Of a stretch of DNA of 64,000 nucleotides, positions 55,701 through 64,000 are shown one piece after another. Numbering within the stretch: the first letter of the stretch is position 1; every line of letters starts with the position of its first letter. Under the pieces are notes generated by a model. It saw only the letters and a program-made list of their open reading frames with translations. It did not search any database and was not told the origin of the DNA. The position numbers and the translations under genes are program-made. Source of the stretch: Bacillota bacterium (GTDB taxonomy: Bacteria; Bacillota; Dethiobacteria; DTU022; UBA8154); NCBI GenBank assembly GCA_012728375.1, contig JAAYFF010000041.1:1-64000 (forward strand). The letters run 5' to 3'.

Positions 55701-57239
55701 TTGGATGCATTTACTGTTATCATTGTAATTGTCGGTATATTATTTGGACTAGGAGCCGGTTATTTTTTTCGCAAGTACCTGGCGGAGGCGAAAATTAAAT
55801 CAGCAGAGGAAGAAGCAGCAAAGATTATTCAGGAAGCCAATGAAAAAGCCAGGTCTTTGAAGAAGGAGAAAATTCTTGAGGCTAAAGAGGAAGTCTTTAA
55901 ATTAAAAAATGAATTTGATCGGGAGGCAAAAGAACGGCGTTCCGAAGTGCAGCGGCTGGAACGGAGGCTCTTACAAAAAGAAGAAAACCTGGATAAAAAA
56001 ACGTCCCAGTTAGAGAAAAAAGAGGACGAAATAAAGAAACAGGAACAAGAAATTTTACAGATTCAAGAAAAGCTGGAGGACCTGCATAAACAGCAACTTG
56101 CCATGTTGGAGAAAATATCGGGGATGTCTGCCGATGAGGCCAAGGATATCCTGCTGAGCAGAGTGAGGGATGAAATTCAGCACGAAATTGCCCAGATGAT
56201 TAAAGATGTTGAATCGCAGGCCAAAGAAGAAGCTGAAAAGAGAGCCAGAGAGATAGTTACACAGGCTATTCAACGCTGTGCCGCTGATCATGTCTCCGAG
56301 TCTACTGTTTCTGTGGTAAACCTGCCCAACGACGAGATGAAAGGCAGAATTATCGGAAGAGAGGGAAGGAATATCCGTACCCTTGAGACTCTAACCGGTA
56401 TAGATTTAATTATTGATGATACTCCCGAAGCAGTAATCCTCTCAGGATTTGATCCGATTCGCAGGGAAGTGGCGCGCATTGCCTTGGAAAAACTTATTAT
56501 TGATGGACGGATTCACCCTGCCCGCATTGAGGAAATGGTTGAAAAAGCCCGCCATGAAGTAGATGTTCAGATTCGTGAAGAGGGTGAACAGGCAGCTTTT
56601 GAAGTAGGTGTCCACGGCCTGCATCCGGAATTGGTGCGCATGCTGGGGCGGCTCAAGTTTCGTACAAGTTATGGACAAAATGTGCTCAAGCACTCGGTGG
56701 AGGTGGCGCACCTGGCCGGTATTATGGCTGCGGAACTTTCATTAGATGTCAAGATGGCCAAAAGAGCGGGCCTGCTTCACGATATCGGCAAAGCACTGGA
56801 CCATGAAACAGAAGGGCCGCATGTTGTAAATGGAGCCGAACTTGCGAAAAAGTACCGGGAATCGCCGGAGATTGTCAATGCTATTGCTGCGCATCATGGT
56901 GATATTGAGCCGCAGACTCTGGTTGCCGTCCTTATACAGGCCGCAGATGCCGTTTCCGCTGCAAGGCCGGGGGCAAGAAGAGAAACCCTTGAAGCTTATA
57001 TTAAACGACTGGAAAAACTTGAGGATATTGCCGATTCTTTTGATGGTGTAGAAAAATCCTACGCCATCCAAGCGGGCAGAGAGATCAGGATCATGGTTAA
57101 GCCCGATAAAATAGACGATTTGACGGCAGCACAAGTAGCGAGGGAAATTGTGAAAAAGATTGAGCAGGAACTGGAGTACCCAGGACAGATCAAGGTTACT
57201 GTCATCAGGGAAACAAGGGCAGTAGAATATGCTAGGTAG
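55701..57239 (+). CDS. rny: ribonuclease Y
   Basis: RNase Y is the membrane-bound endonuclease that starts mRNA decay in many Firmicutes. The 512-residue protein has one N-terminal membrane segment (about 4-24), a long coiled coil (about 28-140), a KH domain (about 205-270, with [12 protein letters not shown]), and an HD domain (about 330-430, with [12 protein letters not shown]). A TTG at 55701, 13 bases after AGGAGG, is the only in-frame start. An ATG at 55693 is better spaced but is out of frame and stops after 11 codons. One inserted base there would restore an ATG start, so a sequence error is possible. Confidence 0.95.
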   Translation: MDAFTVIIVIVGILFGLGAGYFFRKYLAEAKIKSAEEEAAKIIQEANEKARSLKKEKILEAKEEVFKLKNEFDREAKERRSEVQRLERRLLQKEENLDKKTSQLEKKEDEIKKQEQEILQIQEKLEDLHKQQLAMLEKISGMSADEAKDILLSRVRDEIQHEIAQMIKDVESQAKEEAEKRAREIVTQAIQRCAADHVSESTVSVVNLPNDEMKGRIIGREGRNIRTLETLTGIDLIIDDTPEAVILSGFDPIRREVARIALEKLIIDGRIHPARIEEMVEKARHEVDVQIREEGEQAAFEVGVHGLHPELVRMLGRLKFRTSYGQNVLKHSVEVAHLAGIMAAELSLDVKMAKRAGLLHDIGKALDHETEGPHVVNGAELAKKYRESPEIVNAIAAHHGDIEPQTLVAVLIQAADAVSAARPGARRETLEAYIKRLEKLEDIADSFDGVEKSYAIQAGREIRIMVKPDKIDDLTAAQVAREIVKKIEQELEYPGQIKVTVIRETRAVEYAR

Positions 57240-57258
57240 TTTTTTGCGATATGGTAAT

Positions 57259-57290
57259 AAGTGCCGAAAGGCACTTTCTTCTTTTTCCTG
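57259..57290 (+). terminator. intrinsic terminator of rny
   Basis: AAGTGCC (57259-57265) / GGCACTT (57270-57276) with a GAAA loop and TCTTCTTTTT. Confidence 0.85.
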
Positions 57291-57395
57291 AAGGAATTCA
57301 AAAAGGCATTATTGAATATTAAAAGTCATACATAAGGATGTAGAGCTTTTCTTGGCAAATAAACAGAGTGATCTTTTAAGGGAGAGTGTTCTTAA

Positions 57396-57908
57396 ATGAA
57401 GTTGAAGCAGGTACCCGAGGAACTTTCTACTGTAGATTTGCTAATTGTGTTATTATTGCGCTTTCCGGAAATTTTTACGATAAAGTATAATTTACCGGAA
57501 ACCAAATTTGAACTTTCCTTTATGTTAAAAAGTAATCCGGAAAAAAGCAGATACATAAAATTTAAAGAAAGCTTTGATGAAGCAGCCAAAGCTTATAACG
57601 AACTGGCAAAACTGAAAACAGCCGTTCCCAAGCTTAGCCGCAAGTTTATTGATTCCTGGGTTTTGCTCCAGGTAACCTGGAAAAAAGATAATATTACTTT
57701 TGAGGAGGTAAATTTAATCAATCAAATAATTTCGAATGAATTTAAAAATGATTTGGTTTTGGATTCAAGAGTGGATGAGCCCTTAGAAAAGGATTTGTCA
57801 TTTAAGGAGGAATTTATTGAATTTTTACTTTCCAGAAAAAATGAAAAGAATGAAGAAAACTTATTCGCTTTTCGTGAAGCAGGTAAAGTCTACGTATTTG
57901 ATAGATAA
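57396..57908 (+). CDS. unknown protein between rny and spoVS
   Basis: The 170-residue protein has no recognised domain: a short hydrophobic patch near 13-25 (not a clear membrane segment), then a mixed alpha/beta region and a charged, helical C-terminal half ending in GKVYVFDR. GGGAGAG precedes ATG 57396 by several bases more than usual. It has no paralog in the window. The AT-rich composition (about 38% by impression) is lower in G+C than the surrounding core genes. It lies where B. subtilis has no gene between rny and spoVS. Confidence 0.6.
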   Translation: MKLKQVPEELSTVDLLIVLLLRFPEIFTIKYNLPETKFELSFMLKSNPEKSRYIKFKESFDEAAKAYNELAKLKTAVPKLSRKFIDSWVLLQVTWKKDNITFEEVNLINQIISNEFKNDLVLDSRVDEPLEKDLSFKEEFIEFLLSRKNEKNEENLFAFREAGKVYVFDR

Positions 57909-58048
57909 GTAAAAAATACCGCTCCATATAAAATACATACAATTAATATTTAAAATTTTTTAAATTAAGAAGGAACTTTTTCAATCATTGCAGAATAGAA
58001 TAATTATAATATTAATATTGCTTCGTCAAAAGGAGGTACATGGACTTA

Positions 58049-58309
58049 ATGGAAGTATTAAAGGTTTCAGCAAAATCCAACCCCAATTCTGTGGCAGGGG
58101 CTCTAGCAGGGGTTTTAAGGGAGCGGGGAGGCGCAGAAATGCAGGCTATCGGAGCAGGCGCTTTAAATCAAGCAGTAAAGGCGGTTGCAATTGCCAGAGG
58201 GTTTGTTGCCCCCAGTGGTATGGATTTAATTTGTATTCCTGCTTTTACAGATATTCAAATCGATGGAGAGGAAAGGACTGCTATCAAACTGATTGTTGAA
58301 CCGCGTTAA
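58049..58309 (+). CDS. spoVS: stage V sporulation protein S
   Basis: SpoVS is a small Alba-like protein that affects spore coat assembly and septation in B. subtilis. ATG 58049 is chosen: AAAGGAGG is 11 bases upstream and the product begins MEVLKVSAK with 86 residues, the family length; ATG 58040 is in frame but only two bases from the site. The very conserved SNPNSVAGALAGVLRE and IDGEERTAIKLIVEPR stretches make the call certain. Confidence 0.97.
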   Translation: MEVLKVSAKSNPNSVAGALAGVLRERGGAEMQAIGAGALNQAVKAVAIARGFVAPSGMDLICIPAFTDIQIDGEERTAIKLIVEPR

Positions 58310-58351
58310 CCCCGGAAAACAAATATATCATTGACTCCTTTTATAAAAAAT

Positions 58352-58376
58352 ACTCCTTACCAGGGAGTGTTTTTTT
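58352..58376 (+). terminator. intrinsic terminator of spoVS
   Basis: ACTCC (58352-58356) / GGAGT (58364-58368) with a seven-base loop and seven T. Confidence 0.75.
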
Positions 58377-58417
58377 GTCTTTTTTTTTTAATAAAATAAT
58401 TTGAAAAGGAGGATGAA

Positions 58418-59431
58418 TTGTTGTATATTTCTTTAAGGGAAAAGAATAAAGATACCGATGTTGATAGGATTTTTGATGCCCATTGTGATACGGTGCTGCA
58501 CTTTACCGGAGAACATGGCAGCTATAATTTTCTGAAGGAAAACAACCATGCCCATGTTGATCTGCCCCGTTTAAAAAAAGGAGGGATTAAGGCACAAATT
58601 TTTGCTTTGTTTATTGAGCCGTGCTTTAAGAGCGGAGGGGCCTTACAAAGGTGTCTTAGACTTTTAAATTCTTTTTATGAAACGGTGGATGGCTGCGGGA
58701 ATGAGATTATTACCGTATATGATTATCCGCAATTTATAGAGGTGACAGAGTCCGGAAAGATTGCCGCCTTACTTTTAGTGGAAGGTGGAGAAGCGCTGGA
58801 AGGGGAACTCAAAAATTTGCGTAAACTCTTTTTCCTAGGTGTCAGGGGGTTGGGGCTGACCTGGAATTTTGAAAACGAGATTTCCGGAGCTGCCATGGAA
58901 GGTCCCGGAAGTAAAGGTTTAAAAAGTTTTGGCAAAAAGGTTGTTCGAGAGATGAACAGGTTGGGAATGATTATTGATCTCGCACATATCTCACCAAAGG
59001 GCTTTCAAGATGTTTTAGCGGTTACCGATGCCCCTGTTATTGTCTCCCATGCAAATGCTGCGGCTCTGTGCAATCATCCCCGTAATTTAACGGATGAACA
59101 AATGAAATTACTGCGGGATAACAAAGGAGTATTGGGAATTTCCTTTTATCCTCCTTTTATTGATCATAGGGAAGCCGGTTTGGACAGACTGCTGGACCAT
59201 TTTGAACATGCCGCGGATATTCTGGGGGTTGATTATTTGGGTATCGGGTCAGATTTCGACGGGATTGATATTGTTTTAAAAGAATTAAGGGATGTTTCTT
59301 TTTTACCCCGCTTAACTGCCGGCTTACGAAAGCGGGGCTTTAGCGAAACAGAAATTCGAAAAATTCTTTTTGAAAACTTTCTCCGGATTGTAAAAGAAAC
59401 CGTTACAGGAGAAGGCAATGAGGTTTGTTGA
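58418..59431 (+). CDS. membrane dipeptidase family (M19) protein
   Basis: This renal-dipeptidase-like zinc enzyme of 337 residues has FDAHCDTVLH near 22-31, a glutamate in LLVEGGEAL near 112-120, LAHIS near 191, VSHANA near 207-212 and GSDFDGID near 274-281, all conserved metal or substrate positions. It would hydrolyse dipeptides (with L or D second residue). The TTG start at 58418 follows AAAAGGAGGA. There is no signal peptide, so it acts in the cytoplasm. It overlaps the following PHP gene by 14 bases. Confidence 0.93.
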   Translation: MLYISLREKNKDTDVDRIFDAHCDTVLHFTGEHGSYNFLKENNHAHVDLPRLKKGGIKAQIFALFIEPCFKSGGALQRCLRLLNSFYETVDGCGNEIITVYDYPQFIEVTESGKIAALLLVEGGEALEGELKNLRKLFFLGVRGLGLTWNFENEISGAAMEGPGSKGLKSFGKKVVREMNRLGMIIDLAHISPKGFQDVLAVTDAPVIVSHANAAALCNHPRNLTDEQMKLLRDNKGVLGISFYPPFIDHREAGLDRLLDHFEHAADILGVDYLGIGSDFDGIDIVLKELRDVSFLPRLTAGLRKRGFSETEIRKILFENFLRIVKETVTGEGNEVC

Positions 59432-60263
59432 CTTCCACGTTCATACATCTGCTTCGGACGGAAGTTTTAGTCCGGGTGAAGTTGTTGACAGGGCTGCAAA
59501 AGCAAAGCTGACTGCTATTGGAATAACGGATCACGACACGATGGCCGGAATATCCGGCGCCGTAATTGCCGGAAGAAAATATAACATAGAGATTATCCCG
59601 GGTATTGAATTTAGTACGCATTTAAAATACGAGGAAATTCATATTCTTGGTTATTATTGCCGGCCTGACAACGTCCCGCTTATTAAGACGATAAACAGGC
59701 TTAAATCAGACCGCCATGAACGAATGGAAAAAATGGTTGACAAGATAAACAAGCTGGGGCTTCGGGTTACCTTTGACGAAGTTCTGGCAGAAGTAAAGGG
59801 TAAGGCTATTGGAAGACCGCATCTGGCCAGAGTGCTCTGTAAAAAAGGGTACTGCAAAGATCTGGGAGAGGCTTTTGCACGCTATATCGGCTTTAATGCC
59901 CCGGCCTATGTTAAGAGAAAGGAATTTACTCCCGTTGAAGCTATAGAAATTATTCGCGGCGCGGGCGGAGTTCCGGTGCTGGCCCACCCCGGGACTTACG
60001 GAAAAGTTGATTTTCTTTCTTATTTGGTCGAGGCCGGTCTTATGGGAATTGAGGTTTTTCATCCCCGCAATTCAATTCAGGTCAGCCGCAGGTATTTCAG
60101 GTATGCTTTAAAGTGCGGGCTGTTAATAACCGGCGGCTCGGATTATCATGGAGATAAAAACGGTCATGGGACAAGGTTGGGAGATGTCAAAATAGACCTG
60201 TCTTTTTTAAAGAGATTAAAGCAGCGGAGCAGGGCATTAAAAAAACACGGAGGAAGATTTTAA
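59418..60263 (+). CDS. PHP-domain phosphoesterase (TrpH/YciV type)
   Basis: The 281-residue PHP protein has the four motifs: HVHTSASDGS near 7-16, ITDHDT near 36-41, PGIEFST near 61-67, and later AHPG near 192 and GSDYHG near 238-243. RPHLARVL near 133 is typical of the YciV group, which acts as 3',5'-nucleoside bisphosphate phosphatase or 5'-3' RNA exonuclease. ATG 59418 follows AGGAGAAGG inside the end of the dipeptidase gene, indicating coupling. Confidence 0.9.
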   Translation: MRFVDFHVHTSASDGSFSPGEVVDRAAKAKLTAIGITDHDTMAGISGAVIAGRKYNIEIIPGIEFSTHLKYEEIHILGYYCRPDNVPLIKTINRLKSDRHERMEKMVDKINKLGLRVTFDEVLAEVKGKAIGRPHLARVLCKKGYCKDLGEAFARYIGFNAPAYVKRKEFTPVEAIEIIRGAGGVPVLAHPGTYGKVDFLSYLVEAGLMGIEVFHPRNSIQVSRRYFRYALKCGLLITGGSDYHGDKNGHGTRLGDVKIDLSFLKRLKQRSRALKKHGGRF

Positions 60264-60556
60264 TTTATCTAAAAAAAGGATTTCATAGATCAATCAAGAA
60301 TACCTTTTTTATGCTGAAAAATAATATGAGTCAGCCTTATCACAAAGAAGATAATGGGTTGCAGTTTTATGTAACGGGTCTTCCATGGTAAGGCCGGTTT
60401 TTCACTTGTACAGGCAGTGAAACTGCCGCCAAGTTTTTGTAAAGGCCAGAAGTATTATTTTTTAGATGGATGGTGAATGGAAGGGTACTTGCGCAAAAAG
60501 GAGGTGCAACACGATTAAGCTTAAGGCTACATAAACAACGAGGGGAGGTTTAGGTA
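60264..60556. other. 293-base gap before the decarboxylase genes
   Basis: No gene is seen. It contains a small hairpin GGCAGT (60413-60418) / ACTGCC (60422-60427) without a T run, and two Shine-Dalgarno-like sites (AAGGAGGTG at about 60499 and AGGGGAGG at about 60541). Only the second serves a clear gene. A promoter for the following genes probably lies here but is not obvious. Confidence 0.4.
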
Positions 60557-60976
60557 ATGAATCTTTTAATGTATGGGCTGGAATTTTCGGTATTAGGTTT
60601 TGCTGTTGTTCTTGTTGCGCTTTTTGCCTTGGCCTTAATACTCTTGCTTTTCAATAAAATGTTTACCGGGAGCGAATCAACTCCCAAGCAGGGGAAGGGC
60701 GGTCAGGACATAAAAGGAGCGCAGCTTAAAAATCAACCTGTCCAGGCCAAGGAGACGCTTACCCCTGCTGTGCCCCTGCAGGGGGAAAAACCGGAAATTG
60801 TCGCAGCAGCCATGGGTGCCCTTTTATATGCCCTGGAGGGAGGTAGGGGCCGGCGTTTTGCCGTTACTAAAGTTACAGGAGCCGCCATGCCCAGCAGCTG
60901 GGGACAGGTCGGAAGAAGCAGGCTACTGCAGCTCAGGCAGGATTTTGTATTAAGTAAAAGGGGGAAGATTAGATGA
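60557..60976 (+). CDS. sodium-pump decarboxylase small membrane subunit (OadG/MmdD-like)
   Basis: The 139-residue protein has one N-terminal membrane segment (about 12-33) with the OadG family layout, a disordered linker, and a C-terminal region (about 75-139). The subunit anchors and assembles the decarboxylase complex at the membrane. GGGGAGG precedes ATG 60557. It overlaps the biotin carrier gene by four bases (ATGA) and precedes the beta subunit, as in methylmalonyl-CoA and oxaloacetate decarboxylase operons. Confidence 0.85.
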   Translation: MNLLMYGLEFSVLGFAVVLVALFALALILLLFNKMFTGSESTPKQGKGGQDIKGAQLKNQPVQAKETLTPAVPLQGEKPEIVAAAMGALLYALEGGRGRRFAVTKVTGAAMPSSWGQVGRSRLLQLRQDFVLSKRGKIR

Positions 60977-61377
60977 AAAAGTACAGAGTTTTGGTAAATG
61001 GACAGCCTTATGAAGTTGTTGTGGAAGAGGTAAAAGATACATCCGGGCCGGTATCCTCGCCGCAGCAGGCCGCTCCAGCTCCGGCTGCTCCGGCTGCTCC
61101 GGCGGCAAAGGCAGCCGCACCGCAGCCTGCCCCGGCTCCGAGTCCGGCGGGGGGCAGCGGTGCCGGTACATCTGTCCCCGCACCCATGCCCGGTTCGGTT
61201 CTCGCCATCAAGGTAAATGTGGGAGATAGCGTCAGCGAGGGAGACGTTTTGTTGATCCTGGAAGCGATGAAAATGGAAAATGAGATTACGTCTCCTGCCT
61301 CAGGGGTTATCAAGGCCATTAATGTATCCGTAGGTGCAACAGTGAATACGGGAGATACAATGATTGTTATTGAATAA
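60973..61377 (+). CDS. biotin carboxyl carrier subunit
   Basis: The 134-residue protein has an N-terminal segment (1-30), a proline/alanine-rich flexible linker (about 32-65) and a biotinyl domain (about 66-134) with the biotin-accepting Lys in EAMKMEN near 98-104. It shuttles the carboxyl group from the carboxyltransferase to the beta subunit. ATGA overlap with the upstream gene and an 17-base gap to the beta gene indicate one operon. Confidence 0.93.
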   Translation: MKKYRVLVNGQPYEVVVEEVKDTSGPVSSPQQAAPAPAAPAAPAAKAAAPQPAPAPSPAGGSGAGTSVPAPMPGSVLAIKVNVGDSVSEGDVLLILEAMKMENEITSPASGVIKAINVSVGATVNTGDTMIVIE

Positions 61378-61394
61378 GGCATGGAGGGGTAAAA

Positions 61395-62519
61395 ATGTTA
61401 ATTAAGTTGTTGGAATTTGCCAACTCGACGGGCTTTTTAAATATTACCGGCCCACAGGCGATTATGATCGTTATTTCACTTATTCTTCTGTATCTAGGGA
61501 TAGTCAAAAAATATGAACCCCTTTTGTTGGTGCCGATCAGTTTTGGTATGCTCCTGGTAAACCTGCCCCTCGGCGGATTGATGGCTCCCCCGGGAGAAGA
61601 GCCCGGTGGGTTGCTCTATTATCTCTACCAGGGTATTGAGCTGGGAATATATCCGCCGCTGATTTTTCTCGGGGTGGGCGCGATGACGGATTTCGGGCCT
61701 TTAATTGCTAACCCGATGACATTGCTTTTGGGGGCGGCAGCACAGCTCGGTATCTTTTTTACTTTTATCGGGGCGTTACTGCTGGGGTTTACGCCGTTTG
61801 AAGCGGGTTCCATCGGTATTATCGGCGGCGCGGACGGCCCCACGGCTATTTATGTTACCTCCCGTCTGGCACCTCACCTTCTCGGGGCTATTGCTATTGC
61901 AGCTTATTCTTACATGGCTCTCGTGCCCATTATTCAGCCTCCGATCATGAAAGCCCTGACCACGGAAAAGGAAAGAAAAATTGTTATGCAGCAGCTCAGA
62001 CCTGTTTCCAAAAAAGAGAAAATTTTATTTCCTATTGTTGTCATTATTTTAACCGGCCTTCTTTTGCCGGCGGCCATTCCCCTTCTGGGGATGCTTATGT
62101 TCGGGAATCTCCTCCGAGAGTGCGGGGTGACCGAGCGGCTGAGCAAGACTGCACAAAACGATCTGAACAATATCGTGGTCATCTTTTTAGGCCTTACCGT
62201 GGGGGCCAAGGCCAGTGCAGAATATTTTTTAACATTTCAGACGATTTCGATTATCATTTTAGGATTGATTGCCTTTGCAGTGGGAACTGCCGGAGGAGTA
62301 TTGATGGGGAAAATTATGTGCAAGCTTTCGGGTGGTAAAATTAATCCGCTGATCGGTTCGGCCGGTGTTTCTGCCGTGCCCATGGCAGCCAGGGTTTCTC
62401 AAACCGTTGGCAAGCAGTATAATCCCAATAACTACCTGTTAATGCATGCCATGGGCCCCAATGTTGCCGGAGTAATCGGCTCAGCCGTTGCAGCAGGAAT
62501 TTTTCTCTCAATGCTCTAA
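61395..62519 (+). CDS. sodium ion-translocating decarboxylase beta subunit
   Basis: The 374-residue polytopic membrane protein decarboxylates carboxybiotin and exports Na+. About nine hydrophobic segments are seen. Family signatures are [11 protein letters not shown] near 95-105, [13 protein letters not shown] near 144-156 and the C-terminal [14 protein letters not shown] and [11 protein letters not shown] motifs. TGGAGG precedes ATG 61395. The alpha (carboxyltransferase) subunit that sets the substrate (methylmalonyl-CoA, oxaloacetate, glutaconyl-CoA or malonate) is not in the window. Confidence 0.95.
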   Translation: MLIKLLEFANSTGFLNITGPQAIMIVISLILLYLGIVKKYEPLLLVPISFGMLLVNLPLGGLMAPPGEEPGGLLYYLYQGIELGIYPPLIFLGVGAMTDFGPLIANPMTLLLGAAAQLGIFFTFIGALLLGFTPFEAGSIGIIGGADGPTAIYVTSRLAPHLLGAIAIAAYSYMALVPIIQPPIMKALTTEKERKIVMQQLRPVSKKEKILFPIVVIILTGLLLPAAIPLLGMLMFGNLLRECGVTERLSKTAQNDLNNIVVIFLGLTVGAKASAEYFLTFQTISIIILGLIAFAVGTAGGVLMGKIMCKLSGGKINPLIGSAGVSAVPMAARVSQTVGKQYNPNNYLLMHAMGPNVAGVIGSAVAAGIFLSML

Positions 62520-62541
62520 AAATAGATGCGTTAAGATAAAA

Positions 62542-62576
62542 GAGAACCTGGTTGATGGCCAGGTTCTCTCATTTTT
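62542..62576 (+). terminator. intrinsic terminator of the decarboxylase operon
   Basis: A perfect 10-bp stem GAGAACCTGG (62542-62551) / CCAGGTTCTC (62559-62568) is followed by TCATTTTT. Confidence 0.85.
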
Positions 62577-62583
62577 AGCCCTG

Positions 62584-62612
62584 TTGCCACGGGAAAACAG
62601 ATCTCCTATAAT
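62584..62612 (+). promoter_or_regulatory. sigma-A-type promoter for the response regulator
   Basis: TTGCCA (62584-62589) and a perfect TATAAT (62607-62612) are 17 bases apart, with the likely start about 25 bases before the coding region. Confidence 0.75.
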
Positions 62613-62644
62613 AGTATGAAGAAAAAGAGTTGGGCGGATTAAGA

Positions 62645-63307
62645 ATGCAAAAGATATCAATTTTAATTGTAGATGATCATACAATTTTGCGAACAGGGAT
62701 TAAACTGATTTTGAATCCTTACGAAGACCTGGAGATTGTCGGTGAAACAGGCAGCGGAAATGCCGCTTTAAAGATGGCTGCAGAACTGAAACCCCGTATT
62801 GTGCTGCTCGATCTTTCTTTGGAAGATGGAAGTGGTTTAGAATTACTTCCATTGTTTAAGAAAATTGACCCTTCTCTGAAAGTATTAGTTTTAACAATGC
62901 ATGATGACGAGAGCTATGTTCATAAAGTTTTACAGAAAGGCGGAGACGGCTACCTGTTAAAGAATGCTGCTGATCTTGAATTGGTTACAGCAATAAGAGC
63001 TGTAAACCGTGATCAATTGTACCTTGACCCCTCCCTGACAAAAACAGTGTTAAAAAACATTTATGGAGATAACGAAGATCGCGGCAACATAAAAAATGAT
63101 GAAATACTCAGCAAAAGGGAAAAGGAAATTTTAAAACTGGTAGCACTTGGTTATACCAATAAACAAATAGCCGCAAAGCTTTCGTTAAGCGTTAAGACAG
63201 TAGAGAGCCATAAAGCAAGTATTAAAGAAAAACTTAATGCCAGGTACAGGTCTGATATGGTCAAATATGCCGTTGAAAAAGGGATTGTAAATAAAGACGA
63301 TGTTTAG
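62645..63307 (+). CDS. NarL/FixJ-family response regulator
   Basis: The protein of about 220 residues has a receiver domain (about 1-118) with acidic pocket VDDH near 9, phosphoacceptor Asp in LLDLSLEDG near 54, and KN in LLKNAAD near 104. A LuxR-type helix-turn-helix (about 153-210) follows with LSKREKEILKLVALG and SVKTVESHK. ATG 62645 is used, although TTG 62630 is in frame. No histidine kinase is adjacent in the window, so its partner is encoded elsewhere. Confidence 0.92.
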   Translation: MQKISILIVDDHTILRTGIKLILNPYEDLEIVGETGSGNAALKMAAELKPRIVLLDLSLEDGSGLELLPLFKKIDPSLKVLVLTMHDDESYVHKVLQKGGDGYLLKNAADLELVTAIRAVNRDQLYLDPSLTKTVLKNIYGDNEDRGNIKNDEILSKREKEILKLVALGYTNKQIAAKLSLSVKTVESHKASIKEKLNARYRSDMVKYAVEKGIVNKDDV

Positions 63308-63321
63308 TGTGTCTGAAAAGG

Positions 63322-64000
63322 TTACTTGTATTTATTGATCAGACGGCTGTAACAAAACGAAGCATTTCTTTTATCCCCCAAAAGATCATAAAGAACTCCC
63401 AGTTCTAATAATATTTTTGTCTCCGATGGATTTAGAGAAAGGGCTTTTTTCAAGTTTTGCAAACCTTTCTGCGGATTTCCTGCCAGGGTATATGCCCTCC
63501 CCAGACAATAACTTACTTCCCAATCGAAAGGAAGAGCTTCTTTGGCTTTTTCGAAATACTCTATGGCTTCATGATAACGGTGCTGGTTAAAGCAGATTGC
63601 ACCCGCATTAAAATAGCCATTATAAAAACTGGGATCTTCTTCAACGGCTTTGGTAAATTCATTGAGCGCCTCGTCATATTTTTTTTCACCGGCATAAATA
63701 TTTCCTATGGAGTTGTAGACAAAAGCATTAAGCTGCGGGTCCCTGCTCAATGCTTTTACAAGCCTTAGTTTGCTTAGAGCTTTGCTGTTCAGACCTTTTT
63801 GGCTGTAAGCGAGCCCCAGGCAAAAATGCCCAAAGATAAAGTTTGGCTCAAGTTCCACAACTTTTTCAAATTCGCGGATAGCTTCCTCAAGCATGGCCAG
63901 ATCCCAAAAGCCCAGGCCTTTGCGAAACGAGTCAATTCCCTGGTCACTTTCCAGTTTTAAAAAAGAATATTTTTGGGGAAACTTTTTTTCATCGATGTCG
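63322..64000 (-). CDS. tetratricopeptide repeat protein, cut by the window edge
   Basis: The frame is open from the stop at 63322-63324 to the right edge, so the N-terminus is missing. At least 226 residues are visible. Four to five TPR units are clear, for example AIREFEKVVELEPNF, ALNEFTKAVEEDPSF, AIEYFEKAKEALPF and GLQNLKKALSLNPSE. It is convergent with the response regulator, only 14 bases apart. TPR proteins act as scaffolds; no enzymatic domain is visible in this part. A methyltransferase, kinase or signal-transfer domain could lie beyond the edge. Confidence 0.85.
   Translation of the reverse strand, partial: DIDEKKFPQKYSFLKLESDQGIDSFRKGLGFWDLAMLEEAIREFEKVVELEPNFIFGHFCLGLAYSQKGLNSKALSKLRLVKALSRDPQLNAFVYNSIGNIYAGEKKYDEALNEFTKAVEEDPSFYNGYFNAGAICFNQHRYHEAIEYFEKAKEALPFDWEVSYCLGRAYTLAGNPQKGLQNLKKALSLNPSETKILLELGVLYDLLGDKRNASFCYSRLINKYK

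Noticed and set aside
60413-60427. A terminator in the gap before the decarboxylase genes.
   Set aside because: The stem is only six bases and no T run follows it.

Overview
The window reads as chromosome of a strictly anaerobic, endospore-forming Gram-positive bacterium (Firmicutes, class Clostridia; the gene mix recalls Peptococcaceae/Pelotomaculum-like or other syntrophic lineages). Evidence: sporulation genes (spoVFA/spoVFB, spoVS, spoIIIE, tepA), a housekeeping gene order closely matching the Bacillus subtilis rpsO-pnp-ylxY-spoVF-dapA-rnj-tepA-spoIIIE-rodZ-rimO-recA-rny-spoVS stretch, many TTG/GTG starts behind strong Shine-Dalgarno sites, a T-box leader, a ferredoxin-dependent 2-oxoacid oxidoreductase and a sodium-pump decarboxylase. 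No rRNA, tRNA or CRISPR array was seen.

Region 1 (1-12.4 kb) is accessory and metabolic. It holds a methyltransferase-like gene; an SDR / thiolase / DUF35 zinc-ribbon trio; an amidohydrolase; a T-box leader (specifier read as UUC, phenylalanine) in front of iorA-iorB and an acyl-CoA ligase; then gene debris; then a pair closely resembling dienoyl-CoA hydratase (Dch) and 6-hydroxycyclohexenecarbonyl-CoA dehydrogenase (Had) of the benzoyl-CoA/cyclohexanecarboxylate pathway. An 84-bp near-identical direct repeat flanks the first nine kilobases. Because T-boxes switch genes on when the cognate tRNA is uncharged, the iorAB-ligase operon may run in the biosynthetic direction (arylacetate to arylacetyl-CoA to arylpyruvate to amino acid) rather than as catabolism. 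This is the main hypothesis of the report. A second strong intrinsic terminator lies between the T-box terminator and iorA.

Region 2 (12.4-32.3 kb) is core: a DegV/FakB-type fatty-acid binding protein with FakA; pyrH-frr; uppS-cdsA-dxr-rseP-ispG (undecaprenyl, phospholipid and isoprenoid synthesis plus site-2 protease); a small glycosyltransferase; rimP-nusA-rnpM-infB-rbfA-nrnA-truB-ribF (transcription/translation); rpsO and pnp. rpsB-tsf before pyrH and ylxQ before infB, common neighbours elsewhere, are missing.

Region 3 (32.3-43.5 kb) is envelope and sporulation: two deacetylase-fold proteins with degraded active sites (the first carries a 12-T tract that breaks its signal peptide frame), a VanW lipoprotein, dut, a YflT-like stress protein, spoVFA-spoVFB behind a sigma-K-like promoter, dapA, RNase J, an exported GH26-like protein, and tepA/ylzJ on the minus strand. 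Region 4 (43.6-62.6 kb) carries a Na/Pi-cotransporter-like protein, uppP, spoIIIE/ftsK, a RodZ-like protein, rimO, a short FtsH-like protease, a membrane metallophosphoesterase, thpR, recA, rny, an unknown gene, spoVS, a dipeptidase, a PHP phosphoesterase and the small, biotin and membrane subunits of a sodium-pumping decarboxylase without its alpha subunit. The window ends with a NarL-type response regulator convergent with a TPR protein cut by the right edge.
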